A stretch of DNA of 64,000 nucleotides from Rhodospirillales bacterium (GTDB lineage Bacteria > Pseudomonadota > Alphaproteobacteria > TMED109), in NCBI GenBank assembly GCA_028824295.1, contig JAPPED010000015.1:124001-188000 (forward strand), in the 5' to 3' direction. The translations under genes and the position numbers were made by a program. The notes beneath the pieces were generated by a model. It saw only the letters and a program-made list of their open reading frames with translations. It ran no database searches and had not been told where the DNA came from. This document shows positions 1-7,878 of this stretch, one piece after another. The first letter of the stretch is position 1. Each line of letters opens with the position of its first letter.

Positions 1-672
1 GAGCTCCGCCTGCTGGCCGAGGTGGCGGAGATCGAACCGTTGCGGGAAGCGTTCCGCGACGGCGCGGACATTCACACGCTCACGGCCGCCAGCGTCTTCG
101 CGGTTGCCGTCTCGGAGGTGGACGCGGAAATGCGGCGCCGGGCCAAGACGGTCAACTTCGGGCTGATCTACGGACAGAGCGCATTCGGGCTGGCCCGGCA
201 GTTGGGCATCCCCAAGGGTGAGGCCCAGGGGATTATCGACGCCTACTTCAAACAGTACCCCGGCATCGAACGGTACATGGAGACCACCAAGCAGTTCGCC
301 AGGGACCACGGCTACATCGAGACCATGTTCGGGCGCCGTTGTCACCTGCCGAACATTCGCGCCCGGAACTTCTCGGCTCGGGCTGGGTCCGAGCGGGCGG
401 CCATCAATGCGCCGCTGCAGGGGGCGGCCGCCGACATCATCAAGCGCGCCATGGTTCGCATGCCGGATGCGCTGCGCGGGGCGGGGCTCCAGGCCGACAT
501 GCTGCTGCAGGTCCACGATGAACTGGTCTTCGAGGTTCCCGAGGCGGAGGTCGAGGCGACTTCCGCGGTGGTCAAGCGGACCATGGAGACGGCGCCGTTG
601 CCGGCGTGCGCCATGTCGGTGCCACTGGTGGTGGACGTCGGTGTGGGTGCCAGCTGGGAGGCGGCCCACTGA
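1..672 (+). CDS. polA: DNA polymerase I, C-terminal part (cut by window start)
   Basis: This is the last ~223 residues of DNA polymerase I, the repair and Okazaki-fragment polymerase. The reading frame is open from base 1, so the gene begins upstream of the window. Family A polymerase motifs are visible: the O-helix region (RRRAKTVNFGLIYGQSAFGLA, residues ~45-65), the FGRRCHLPNI segment after it, and the motif C dipeptide in LLQVHDELVFEVP near residue 175, which carries the catalytic Asp and Glu. The stop at 670-672 follows the usual short tail. The N-terminal 5' nuclease and 3' exonuclease domains cannot be seen. Identification is secure. Confidence 0.97.
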   Translation, partial: ELRLLAEVAEIEPLREAFRDGADIHTLTAASVFAVAVSEVDAEMRRRAKTVNFGLIYGQSAFGLARQLGIPKGEAQGIIDAYFKQYPGIERYMETTKQFARDHGYIETMFGRRCHLPNIRARNFSARAGSERAAINAPLQGAAADIIKRAMVRMPDALRGAGLQADMLLQVHDELVFEVPEAEVEATSAVVKRTMETAPLPACAMSVPLVVDVGVGASWEAAH

Positions 673-971
673 AACACGGATGGTCGGACGCGGGCCTCCC
701 GCCGGTGTCGGTACGAGGACGGGGCTGACACCCGGAACTTGGCCGGGCGGCCATGCGGCGCGGCCGACGCGGTCTCGGCGTCGACGAAATCCGTCCGTCC
801 GGCGCTCCGCGGGCGACCCCGGGACAGCCGCGCACCCGGCGGCGCCCTACGCACCGATTTCCACGCGGCCGTCGGCGGCCCTAATTCAAGCCGCGCCCAC
901 GCGCATGTTTCGATGTGCACTTGACCTGGGGCGGTCCTACCGGTCAGGCTGAGGGCAAGGCGGAGGTCTCG
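673..971. other. intergenic region polA-LysR gene
   Basis: About 300 bases with no convincing gene. The overlapping open frames here are arginine/proline-rich GC artefacts. A purine-rich Shine-Dalgarno-like AAGGCGGAGG lies just before the LysR gene start at 972. No clear -35/-10 pair or terminator was found. Confidence 0.5.
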
Positions 972-1958
972 ATGGCGGTATCGCTCACTCACATGCGCGC
1001 CTTCTGGGCAGTGGCCAAAGCGCGGTCATTTACGCGGGCCAGCAAACAGCTGGGCGTGGCGCAGGCCACGATCTCGCAGCACATCTCCAAGCTCGAGGAC
1101 GAGTTGGGCGCACAGGTGCTGCGGCGCCACGGCGGAACCATCGACCTCACCGACGCCGGCCGGTACCTCCTGCGACGGGTGGAACGAATCCTCAGCGACT
1201 ACGACGAGGCCATGGACGGGATCGGGCAGTTCACCGCCGGCACGCGGGGCATGCTCAAGCTGGGAATCCTGAGTTCCGTCGCCCGAAACCTGCTGCCGGA
1301 GGCGATGCGCAGTTTCGCAGTGTCCTTTCCGAACGTCGAAATTGACGTCCAGGAAGTGCCGCCGGCCGAGACGATCGATCTCCTCTACGCGCGCCGCATT
1401 TCGATTGGCGTGGTGGCGTCGGACTCGATCGCGTCAAGCAATCTTCCGTTTGCCCAGACCGAACTCTTCGTGGATCCCTATGTCCTCGCGGTCCCAGAGG
1501 GATTGGCGCTCGAAGCGGTCGAGGATCCGACGGAGGACGTCAAGCCGGCCGTCGCCAACGTGCTGAACAGCACGATCCGGTTCGAGTACGGCAACCAGCA
1601 CAAGCGTCGGATCGATGAGTGGTACAAAGGCGTGCTGCCGAAAGCGCGGGTCGAGGCGACCACCCGGACCTACGAAGTGGCGCTGTCGATGGTCCAGGCC
1701 GGACTGGGTGTAGCGGTCGTACCGGCGCTTGCCGCCGAAATCGGGCCGGGCCATGGCTTCCGGGTCGACCTGTACCGGACGCAACTGGAGGACCGACGGA
1801 TGGCGGCCATGGTGCCCGACCAATACCTGAGGATCGATCCGCACCGGACGTTTATCGGGGCGCTGGCAGAGGCGGGGCAGGCGCTCGAACTGCCGGCAAT
1901 ACTGGAAGCACCGTTTCTCGGCAGACCAACGGCTCGCCAGCGCCAGTCTGCAGCCTGA
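972..1958 (+). CDS. LysR-family transcriptional regulator
   Basis: A 328-residue LysR-type activator/repressor. The N-terminal winged helix-turn-helix (residues ~1-60) has the family pattern: MRAFWAVAKARSFTRASKQL, then the recognition helix QATISQHISKLEDELGAQVL. The rest is a periplasmic-binding-like effector domain. I chose ATG 972 rather than the longer frame from 915 because the HTH then begins at the usual distance from the start and AAGGCGGAGG stands just upstream. The effector and targets cannot be read from sequence. It is transcribed in the same direction as the outer-membrane protein gene 80 bases downstream, which could be a target or co-transcribed; that is inference. Confidence 0.9.
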   Translation: MAVSLTHMRAFWAVAKARSFTRASKQLGVAQATISQHISKLEDELGAQVLRRHGGTIDLTDAGRYLLRRVERILSDYDEAMDGIGQFTAGTRGMLKLGILSSVARNLLPEAMRSFAVSFPNVEIDVQEVPPAETIDLLYARRISIGVVASDSIASSNLPFAQTELFVDPYVLAVPEGLALEAVEDPTEDVKPAVANVLNSTIRFEYGNQHKRRIDEWYKGVLPKARVEATTRTYEVALSMVQAGLGVAVVPALAAEIGPGHGFRVDLYRTQLEDRRMAAMVPDQYLRIDPHRTFIGALAEAGQALELPAILEAPFLGRPTARQRQSAA

Positions 1959-2038
1959 CCGTCGTCCCGGTCGGGGCGCCCGGCAAATTCAGCATCTTCG
2001 CCGTCGACGAAACCCAAGGACAATCGGGAGTTCAGCGC

Positions 2039-2917
2039 ATGGGTGCCGTGTCCGGGTTGCTCCGCACCTCCGGCGTGCTGCTGGGCCTGCTGATCCTGTT
2101 TGGCCTGCCTGAGGTAGTCCGTGCCGCAGGGCCGGAACGTGCCGCGTGGTACGTGAACGTGGGAAGTGGTGTGGGCTGGAGCGCGACCATGGACAAGGCC
2201 GGGCACAACCGCGACACGACGTGCAGTCCGAACCGCGACTGCGGCCGAAGTGTCGAGGGGTTTCGCTGGTTTCAGGATCTGGTTCCCGAAACCGGCCACA
2301 CCTTCGGGATCGCGGCGGGCCGACAGATCGGGCGGCTGCGGTTTGAACTGGCGGCGACTCAGCAAACCCATCCCGTTGCGCTGGAGTTCATCGGCATCAC
2401 GTATCTGGACGGCTCTGACCGCGCGCCGTACGTTGTCGACAGCCCCTATGCATCGCGCTCCACGAACCTGGTGGACGAACTGACGACACGCTCGCTGTCG
2501 GTGAACGTCTACCGGGACTTTCCGGTGCCGGGGATCCGGGCGACCCCGTATCTCGGCGCCGGCCTGGGCATCACGTACGTCGAGGTTTCCGGGCTCTACT
2601 TCCACAGTGACTACTTCTGCCGGGAAGGCCGATCGTGTGACCCGCCCGCGGACCGCTACGACACCGTGAAGTCCGCTGATCTCACCGACGTGGTCCCGGC
2701 GGCCCATCTTTTTGCCGGGGTGGCATGGCATGTGAGCGACCGGTGGGCGCTTGATGTCAAGCTTGCCTATCGCACCGTCGGCGACCTCGCGCATCAGTCC
2801 GCGTACGTTCAGCACGAATTCCCCGACCTCACGTTTCACGAGGCAGTCCGCGGTATCCGGCAGGGGTCGGTTCTGCTCAGCGCGCGATACACCTGGGCTG
2901 ACGGCACGACGCCGTAG
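2039..2917 (+). CDS. outer-membrane beta-barrel protein (porin-like)
   Basis: A 292-residue protein with an N-terminal hydrophobic signal peptide (about residues 1-29, ending VVRA) and then alternating aromatic/polar strands. These include RAAWYVNVGSGVGWS, PYLGAGLGITYVEV, AAHLFAGVAWHVSDRWALDV and a C-terminal strand GSVLLSARYTWADG. This pattern is typical of small 8-10 strand outer-membrane barrels of the OmpA/opacity type. Four cysteines lie in two probable external loops (TTCSPNRDCG and DYFCREGRSCD) and may form disulfides. The start at 2039 is chosen because it places the signal peptide at the N-terminus; the open frame extends upstream through the LysR gene. Function beyond surface or structural is unknown. 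Confidence 0.7.
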   Translation: MGAVSGLLRTSGVLLGLLILFGLPEVVRAAGPERAAWYVNVGSGVGWSATMDKAGHNRDTTCSPNRDCGRSVEGFRWFQDLVPETGHTFGIAAGRQIGRLRFELAATQQTHPVALEFIGITYLDGSDRAPYVVDSPYASRSTNLVDELTTRSLSVNVYRDFPVPGIRATPYLGAGLGITYVEVSGLYFHSDYFCREGRSCDPPADRYDTVKSADLTDVVPAAHLFAGVAWHVSDRWALDVKLAYRTVGDLAHQSAYVQHEFPDLTFHEAVRGIRQGSVLLSARYTWADGTTP

Positions 2918-3241
2918 CCGACCAGCGGCGGCAGGGCACCGGCGTCCGTTGGGGTGCCGCTTTGCGTCGGGTGGTGTTCCGGGCGTCCCGTCGGCGGGTC
3001 CCTGCCGTCGGCGTGCGAGGCGCTCGGACAGACGGTCGGGCTCCGGCGGTCACGGCGTCTGCCGCGCGGTCTTGCCGTCACCGGCAGGAGAACGTACGGC
3101 GCGGCACGATCGCGTTGCAGGCCGCACGACACACGTGATAGGTTGCCTCTGCACTTTTTGTCCCTGTTCCCGCCATTTGCTCGTCCCGGACGACTGCCAT
3201 AGGTCGAGGGTCAGGTTTGCTGCGGAAGTACGAACAAGCTC
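2918..3241. other. intergenic region before the MoxR cluster
   Basis: About 320 bases with no supported gene apart from the weak hairpin at 2935-2958. The promoter of the MoxR/DUF58 operon should lie here. TTGCAG at 3115-3120 followed by GATAGG at 3137-3142 is the nearest thing to a sigma-70 pair that I can see, and it is not strong. Confidence 0.4.
2935..2958 (+). terminator. possible terminator hairpin after the outer-membrane protein gene
   Basis: Eighteen bases after the stop codon, GGCACC (2935-2940) pairs with GGTGCC (2953-2958) across a 12-base loop. A short TTT follows at 2961. The stem is only six pairs and the T-run is short, so this is a weak candidate. Confidence 0.35.
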
Positions 3242-4261
3242 ATGCCACCAGCCAAACCTTCGCCTCTGGCGGCGGTCGCCCAGAATGACGATTTTGTCGC
3301 CCAGATCGAAGCGGCGAACGAAGCGGTCGCCCGCGCCCGCGCCCACATGGCCGAGCTCGTGTTCGGTCAGCCGCACGTTGTGGACCACGCGATCATCACG
3401 CTGCTCGCCGGCGGGCACGCGCTGGTCATCGGCTTGCCGGGGCTGGCCAAGACCCGGCTCGCGCGCTCGCTCGGCACGGTCTTCGGACTGGTGGACAAGC
3501 GGATCCAGTTCACGCCGGACCTGATGCCCTCCGACATCGTGGGGTCCGAGGTTCTCGAGGAAGCAGATGGCGGGCAGCGGGCCTTCCGTTTCATCGAGGG
3601 CCCGGTGTTCTGCCAGCTGCTCCTCGCCGACGAGATCAACCGGGCCTCGCCCCGAACCCAGTCCGCGCTCCTGCAGGCAATGCAGGAAAACGAAGTGACC
3701 GTGGCCGGCCGCGCGCATCCGCTCCCATCACCGTTCCACGTCCTGTCCACGCAGAACCCGATTGAACAGGAAGGCACCTACCCGCTGCCGGAAGCCCAAC
3801 TCGACCGGTTTCTCATGCGGATCGACATCGGCTACCCCGACCGTGATTCCGAGCGCACCATGCTGATCGCGACGACCGGGCCCAAGGAGACCGACCCCGA
3901 GCAGATCATTTCGGCGCAGGAACTCCTCGACATGCAGGCACTGGTACGTTCGATTCCCGTGGGCGACAGCGTGGTGGAAGCCATTCTGACGTTGGTGCGC
4001 CGCGGGCGGCCCGACCTCTCTGAAATCGAGATGGTGCGTGAGCACGTGTCGTGGGGTCCGGGGCCGCGCGCCAGTCAGGCGCTGATGCTGTCGGCGCGGG
4101 CCCGCGCGGTGCTGGACGGGCGCCTCGCGCCGTCGGTGGACGATGTCGTGGCGCTGGCCCGCCCGGTGCTGCGGCACCGGATGGACGTGACGTTCGCTGC
4201 CCGCGCGGACGGCCTGAGTGTCCTGGACGTTATCGATCGTCTGACCGAATCCATCGCCTGA
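3242..4261 (+). CDS. MoxR-family AAA+ ATPase
   Basis: A 339-residue MoxR-type AAA+ ATPase. MoxR proteins act as chaperone-like ATPases that assemble or activate partner proteins carrying von Willebrand A (VWA) domains. Visible motifs are the Walker A loop GLPGLAKTRLARS (~residues 62-74), Walker B LLLADEINRASPRTQSALLQ, sensor-1 STQNPIEQEGTYPLPEAQLD, and the arginine-finger region LDRFLMRIDI. The length matches the family. It heads a run of four same-strand genes (DUF58, BatA/DUF4159 protein, VWA-like membrane protein), the usual alphaproteobacterial arrangement. The DUF58 gene starts within 10 bases of its stop, so they are surely co-transcribed. Confidence 0.93.
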   Translation: MPPAKPSPLAAVAQNDDFVAQIEAANEAVARARAHMAELVFGQPHVVDHAIITLLAGGHALVIGLPGLAKTRLARSLGTVFGLVDKRIQFTPDLMPSDIVGSEVLEEADGGQRAFRFIEGPVFCQLLLADEINRASPRTQSALLQAMQENEVTVAGRAHPLPSPFHVLSTQNPIEQEGTYPLPEAQLDRFLMRIDIGYPDRDSERTMLIATTGPKETDPEQIISAQELLDMQALVRSIPVGDSVVEAILTLVRRGRPDLSEIEMVREHVSWGPGPRASQALMLSARARAVLDGRLAPSVDDVVALARPVLRHRMDVTFAARADGLSVLDVIDRLTESIA

Positions 4262-4269
4262 GCCGTTTG

Positions 4270-5154
4270 GTGCCGACGCCTGATCCCGCTCCTCGGGACC
4301 GTGCTGAACGTCTCGCTGCCGGTCTTCCTTCCTTTTCCATCCGCGCGCTCCGTGTTGCCGCCGGTGTAATCAGCGGGGTCCACGGCCGGCGCCGCCGCGG
4401 GCGCGGCGAGAGTTTCTGGCAATTTCGGCAGTTTCAGCCGGGTGATCCGGTGTCCTCCATCGACTGGCGGCGCACCGCGGCCTCGCAGGACATCTTCATC
4501 CGCGAACGCGAGTGGGAGGTGGCGCAGCAGGTATGGCTCTGGTGCGACCGGTCACCATCCATGGACTACGCCTCGTCACCCGAACTCGAACCGAAGCGGA
4601 CGCGGGCGGCACTGATCACGCTGGCGCTGGCGGCGATGCTGCTGCAGGGAGGCGAAACCGTGGGGCTGCTCGGCGCGACACCGCGCACCGGCCGGGGACG
4701 GGCGATGCTCGGACGGATCGCCGAACATCTCGTGGCCGACGCTCCGCCCGGCTCTGGCATGCCGGCCGCGATCCGGGTGGAGCGCCACGCACAAACGGTC
4801 TTGGTTGGCGATTTCCTCGAGCCGCTGGAGACGATTGCTGCCCGCGTGCGCGGTCTTGCCAACCAGGAGGTGGCGGGGCATCTCGTTCAGGTCCTCGATC
4901 CGGCGGAGGAGCTGCTGCCCTTCCGCGGTCGTATCCGGTTCTTGGGCGCCGAGGAGGAGGGAGACCTCCTGATTGGCAGAGTGGAAGCCGTGAGCCGCCG
5001 CTACGTGCGTCGGGTCGAGGAGCACCGGCAGGGGCTTGCCGACATCGCCCGCAAGCATGGCTGGGGCTTCCTGACCCACCGGACCGACCGGGGGCCGGAA
5101 CCGACCCTGCTGGCGCTCCATCAAGCGCTCTCCGGCGCGTTCGAACGGTTCTGA
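4270..5154 (+). CDS. DUF58 domain-containing protein
   Basis: A 294-residue DUF58 protein, the regular partner of MoxR ATPases. The conserved block RRGRGESFWQFRQFQPGDPV then SSIDWRRTAASQDIFIRERE is the DUF58 signature. A VWA-like segment follows, starting VWLWCDRSPSMDYAS, whose D-x-S-x-S resembles a metal-ion-dependent adhesion site. The start is GTG 4270 (or TTG 4267), a few bases after the MoxR stop. The longer open frame from 4051 overlaps moxR and is rejected. No membrane segment is evident. Its biochemical role is not established; by context it is a client or adaptor of the MoxR ATPase. Confidence 0.88.
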   Translation: MPTPDPAPRDRAERLAAGLPSFSIRALRVAAGVISGVHGRRRRGRGESFWQFRQFQPGDPVSSIDWRRTAASQDIFIREREWEVAQQVWLWCDRSPSMDYASSPELEPKRTRAALITLALAAMLLQGGETVGLLGATPRTGRGRAMLGRIAEHLVADAPPGSGMPAAIRVERHAQTVLVGDFLEPLETIAARVRGLANQEVAGHLVQVLDPAEELLPFRGRIRFLGAEEEGDLLIGRVEAVSRRYVRRVEEHRQGLADIARKHGWGFLTHRTDRGPEPTLLALHQALSGAFERF

Positions 5155-5157
5155 GCC

Positions 5158-7872
5158 GTGCCGTTTTCGTTTGCCGCACCCTGGGCCCTGGCGGCCCTGG
5201 CCGGGCTGATCGCCGTGTGGTGGTTGCTGCGGCTTCGACCCCCGGCCCCCCGCCGGCTCCGATTCCCTGCCATCCGGCTTCTGTTCGGCCTCGACGATCG
5301 CGAGGAACCGCCGCATACCACGCCGCTGTGGCTGCTGATCCTCAGGATGGCGCTGTTCACACTGGTGGTCCTTGCCGTTGCCGGGCCTCGCTGGGACACG
5401 GACCCGACGCTGGAGGCGGACGGCACGCTCGTCGTCGTCGTCGATGACGGCTGGGCAAGTGCGCGCGGGTGGGAGAGCACGCGGCGGTCCCTGCTGCAGG
5501 TGATCGATGCCGCGCGGGCACAGGACCGTTCAGTGGTGCTGGCAGGCACGGCACCGGGAACCGACTGGTTCCGCTCGCAGGTGCCCGCCGGTCCCGAAGA
5601 AGCCGCGCGCTTGGCCCGGGTGCTGGCACCGCAGCCGTGGGGCGTCGACCGGCGGGCATTTCTCGAATCGCTCGTCGGCGCAGAGTTTGTCGACGTCGGC
5701 GAGGTCATGTGGTTCTGGGACGGTACGGACGGGGGTGACCCGGAAGCGACGGCACTCCTGGCGCAACAGTTGTCCCGGGTCGGCGCGCTGTCCGTGATGG
5801 CCGGGCCGGAGCACGAGGCCCCGTTGTCGCTGCTGCCGGCCGCGGAAGATGCAGACGGGATGGCACCGCGGCTCCGCCGCACGCACGACACGGGGCTCCA
5901 GGAGGCATGGGTGCGGGCGCTCAGTCTGGACGGTCGGGTGCTGACGCGGGTATCGGCAACGTTTGCAGACGGGGAGAGGACGGCCAGTGCGCCGCTGGGC
6001 CTTCCGCGCGAGCTGCGCCGCGAGGTCACCCGGATCGAGATCGAGGGTCAGCGCCACGCCGGCGCGGTCGTGCTCGTCGACGATCGCTGGCAGCGTCGCA
6101 CCGTCGGGCTGGTGACGCTGGGCGACGACTACGCCGCCCGCCCGCTGCTGGCCCCGACCTACTACCTGCGGCGGGCGCTGGAACCGTTCGCCGAGGTCCG
6201 CCAGGGGCCGCTGGGGACGCTGCTGGAGGATCCGCCGTCGGTGATCGTATTGGCGGACGTTGGCCAGCTCCGTCCGGAGGGCCGCGACGCCCTTGAAGCC
6301 TGGCTGGAGTCAGGCGGCACGCTGGTGCGCTTTGCCGGCGAACGCCTCGTGGACGCGGACAGTCCGCTGCTCCCGGTGCGACTACGGGAAGGCGAAATGC
6401 GCTCGCTGGGCGGCGCGTTCAGCTGGGAGCAGCCGTTCACGCTGGGACCGTTCCCCTCGGAATCGCCGTTCGCGGGACTGGCTGTGCCGGAAGATGTCGT
6501 GGTCCACCGGCAGATGATCGCGGAACCATCGGCAACACTGGACGATCTGACGCTGGCGCGCCTGGCGGACGGGACACCGCTGGTGACGGCGGCGCGGAGT
6601 GGCCGCGGGGAGCTTGTGTTCTTCCACGTGACAGCGAACACGGACTGGTCGAACCTGCCGCTGTCCGGCCTCTTCGTGAACATGTTGCAGCGGATTGTCG
6701 AGCGGGCGGAAGGCGGCGATGCGCAACTGGGGTCTGAAGTGCTGCCGCCACTCTCGGTGTTGGACGGTTTCGGCCGGGAGATGCCGCCGCCGGCGGACGC
6801 CGTTTCGGTCGACGCTGCGCAGCTGCTGGAAGGGACCCCGGGGCCCGGTCACCCGCCCGGCTATTACGGCCATGACCTGTTCCGGCGAGCCCTGAATCTC
6901 GGTGGGACCATGGCGGACGTGCAGGCCTTCCGGGGCCCGCTGCCGGACGGCGTGGAACCCGTTGCCAGGTTCGGCACGACGACCGTCGACTTGTCGGCGT
7001 GGCTGTTTGCCCTCGCGCTCGCTCTGCTCCTGGTGGACATCGTGGCGGGTCTGGCGCTGCGCGGGCTGATCGGCGGCCATGGATGGGTCTCCACGGCGGT
7101 CGTCATCATCGTGCTCGGCGCCACCGAGGTGCGCGCCGAGGATTCCGTGCCCCTGGGAGCGCTGGCCATCCAGTTTGGCTACGTGGAGACCGGCAATCCG
7201 GAGGTCGATCAGACGAGTGCGCTGGGACTGGCAGCGCTCGGCCGGGTGCTGGGCGAGCGCACGTCGGTCGTGCCCGTGCCGCCGAAGCCGATTGACATCG
7301 AGCGGGATCCGCTGGTGTTTCATCCATTCGTGTATTGGCCGATCACCGATCGCCAGGAGGCGGTCTCGGAGCGGGCGGTGGAACGCATCGAGGCCTACTT
7401 GCAGACGGGCGGCATGATCGTGTTCGACACGCGCGACGGATCGCCGGTGGCCCAGCTTGAGTCGTCGCGTCACGGGGATCCGCGGCTTGCCGCGGTGCTC
7501 GGCTCGCTCGACCTCCCGCCGCTGGTTCCGGTCTCCGCCGGGCACGTGCTCGGCCGGTCCTTCTATCTGCTGGGCGCGTTTCCCGGACGCTGGGCGGGCA
7601 ATCGGGTCTGGGTCGAGAGCACGGCCGAGCGATCCCGCGACGAGGTCGCAAGCGTGGTGGTCGGAGCGGCGGGTTGGGCGGCTGCCTGGGCCACGGATCC
7701 CTCCGGCCGGCCGCTGTTCCCGGTAACCCCCGGCGGTGAGCGCCAGCGCGAAATGGCCTACCGGTTCGGCATCAATCTGGCGATGTACGCAATGACCGGC
7801 AACTACAAGTCGGATCAGGCGCACACCCGGACCATTCTGCAGCGGCTGCGGCGCGCGGCGGAACGGCGCTGA
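5158..7872 (+). CDS. BatA/DUF4159 membrane protein
   Basis: A 904-residue protein of the alphaproteobacterial BatA-plus-DUF4159 type. The N-terminus has two membrane helices (about residues 5-22 and 55-75) around an Arg/Pro-rich linker, the BatA N-terminal pattern (FAAPWALAALAGLIAVWWLL). Next come a VWA-like region and a glutamine-amidotransferase-like fold near 310-420. Two more hydrophobic segments lie near 605-655, and the C-terminal DUF4159 domain (about 665-895) begins LAIQFGYVETGNPEVDQ. GTG 5158 starts 3 bases after the DUF58 stop. It probably anchors a MoxR-dependent complex in the inner membrane, with envelope integrity or stress the usual suggestion for the family; the exact task is unknown. 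Confidence 0.85.
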   Translation: MPFSFAAPWALAALAGLIAVWWLLRLRPPAPRRLRFPAIRLLFGLDDREEPPHTTPLWLLILRMALFTLVVLAVAGPRWDTDPTLEADGTLVVVVDDGWASARGWESTRRSLLQVIDAARAQDRSVVLAGTAPGTDWFRSQVPAGPEEAARLARVLAPQPWGVDRRAFLESLVGAEFVDVGEVMWFWDGTDGGDPEATALLAQQLSRVGALSVMAGPEHEAPLSLLPAAEDADGMAPRLRRTHDTGLQEAWVRALSLDGRVLTRVSATFADGERTASAPLGLPRELRREVTRIEIEGQRHAGAVVLVDDRWQRRTVGLVTLGDDYAARPLLAPTYYLRRALEPFAEVRQGPLGTLLEDPPSVIVLADVGQLRPEGRDALEAWLESGGTLVRFAGERLVDADSPLLPVRLREGEMRSLGGAFSWEQPFTLGPFPSESPFAGLAVPEDVVVHRQMIAEPSATLDDLTLARLADGTPLVTAARSGRGELVFFHVTANTDWSNLPLSGLFVNMLQRIVERAEGGDAQLGSEVLPPLSVLDGFGREMPPPADAVSVDAAQLLEGTPGPGHPPGYYGHDLFRRALNLGGTMADVQAFRGPLPDGVEPVARFGTTTVDLSAWLFALALALLLVDIVAGLALRGLIGGHGWVSTAVVIIVLGATEVRAEDSVPLGALAIQFGYVETGNPEVDQTSALGLAALGRVLGERTSVVPVPPKPIDIERDPLVFHPFVYWPITDRQEAVSERAVERIEAYLQTGGMIVFDTRDGSPVAQLESSRHGDPRLAAVLGSLDLPPLVPVSAGHVLGRSFYLLGAFPGRWAGNRVWVESTAERSRDEVASVVVGAAGWAAAWATDPSGRPLFPVTPGGERQREMAYRFGINLAMYAMTGNYKSDQAHTRTILQRLRRAAERR

Positions 7873-7878
7873 AGCGGG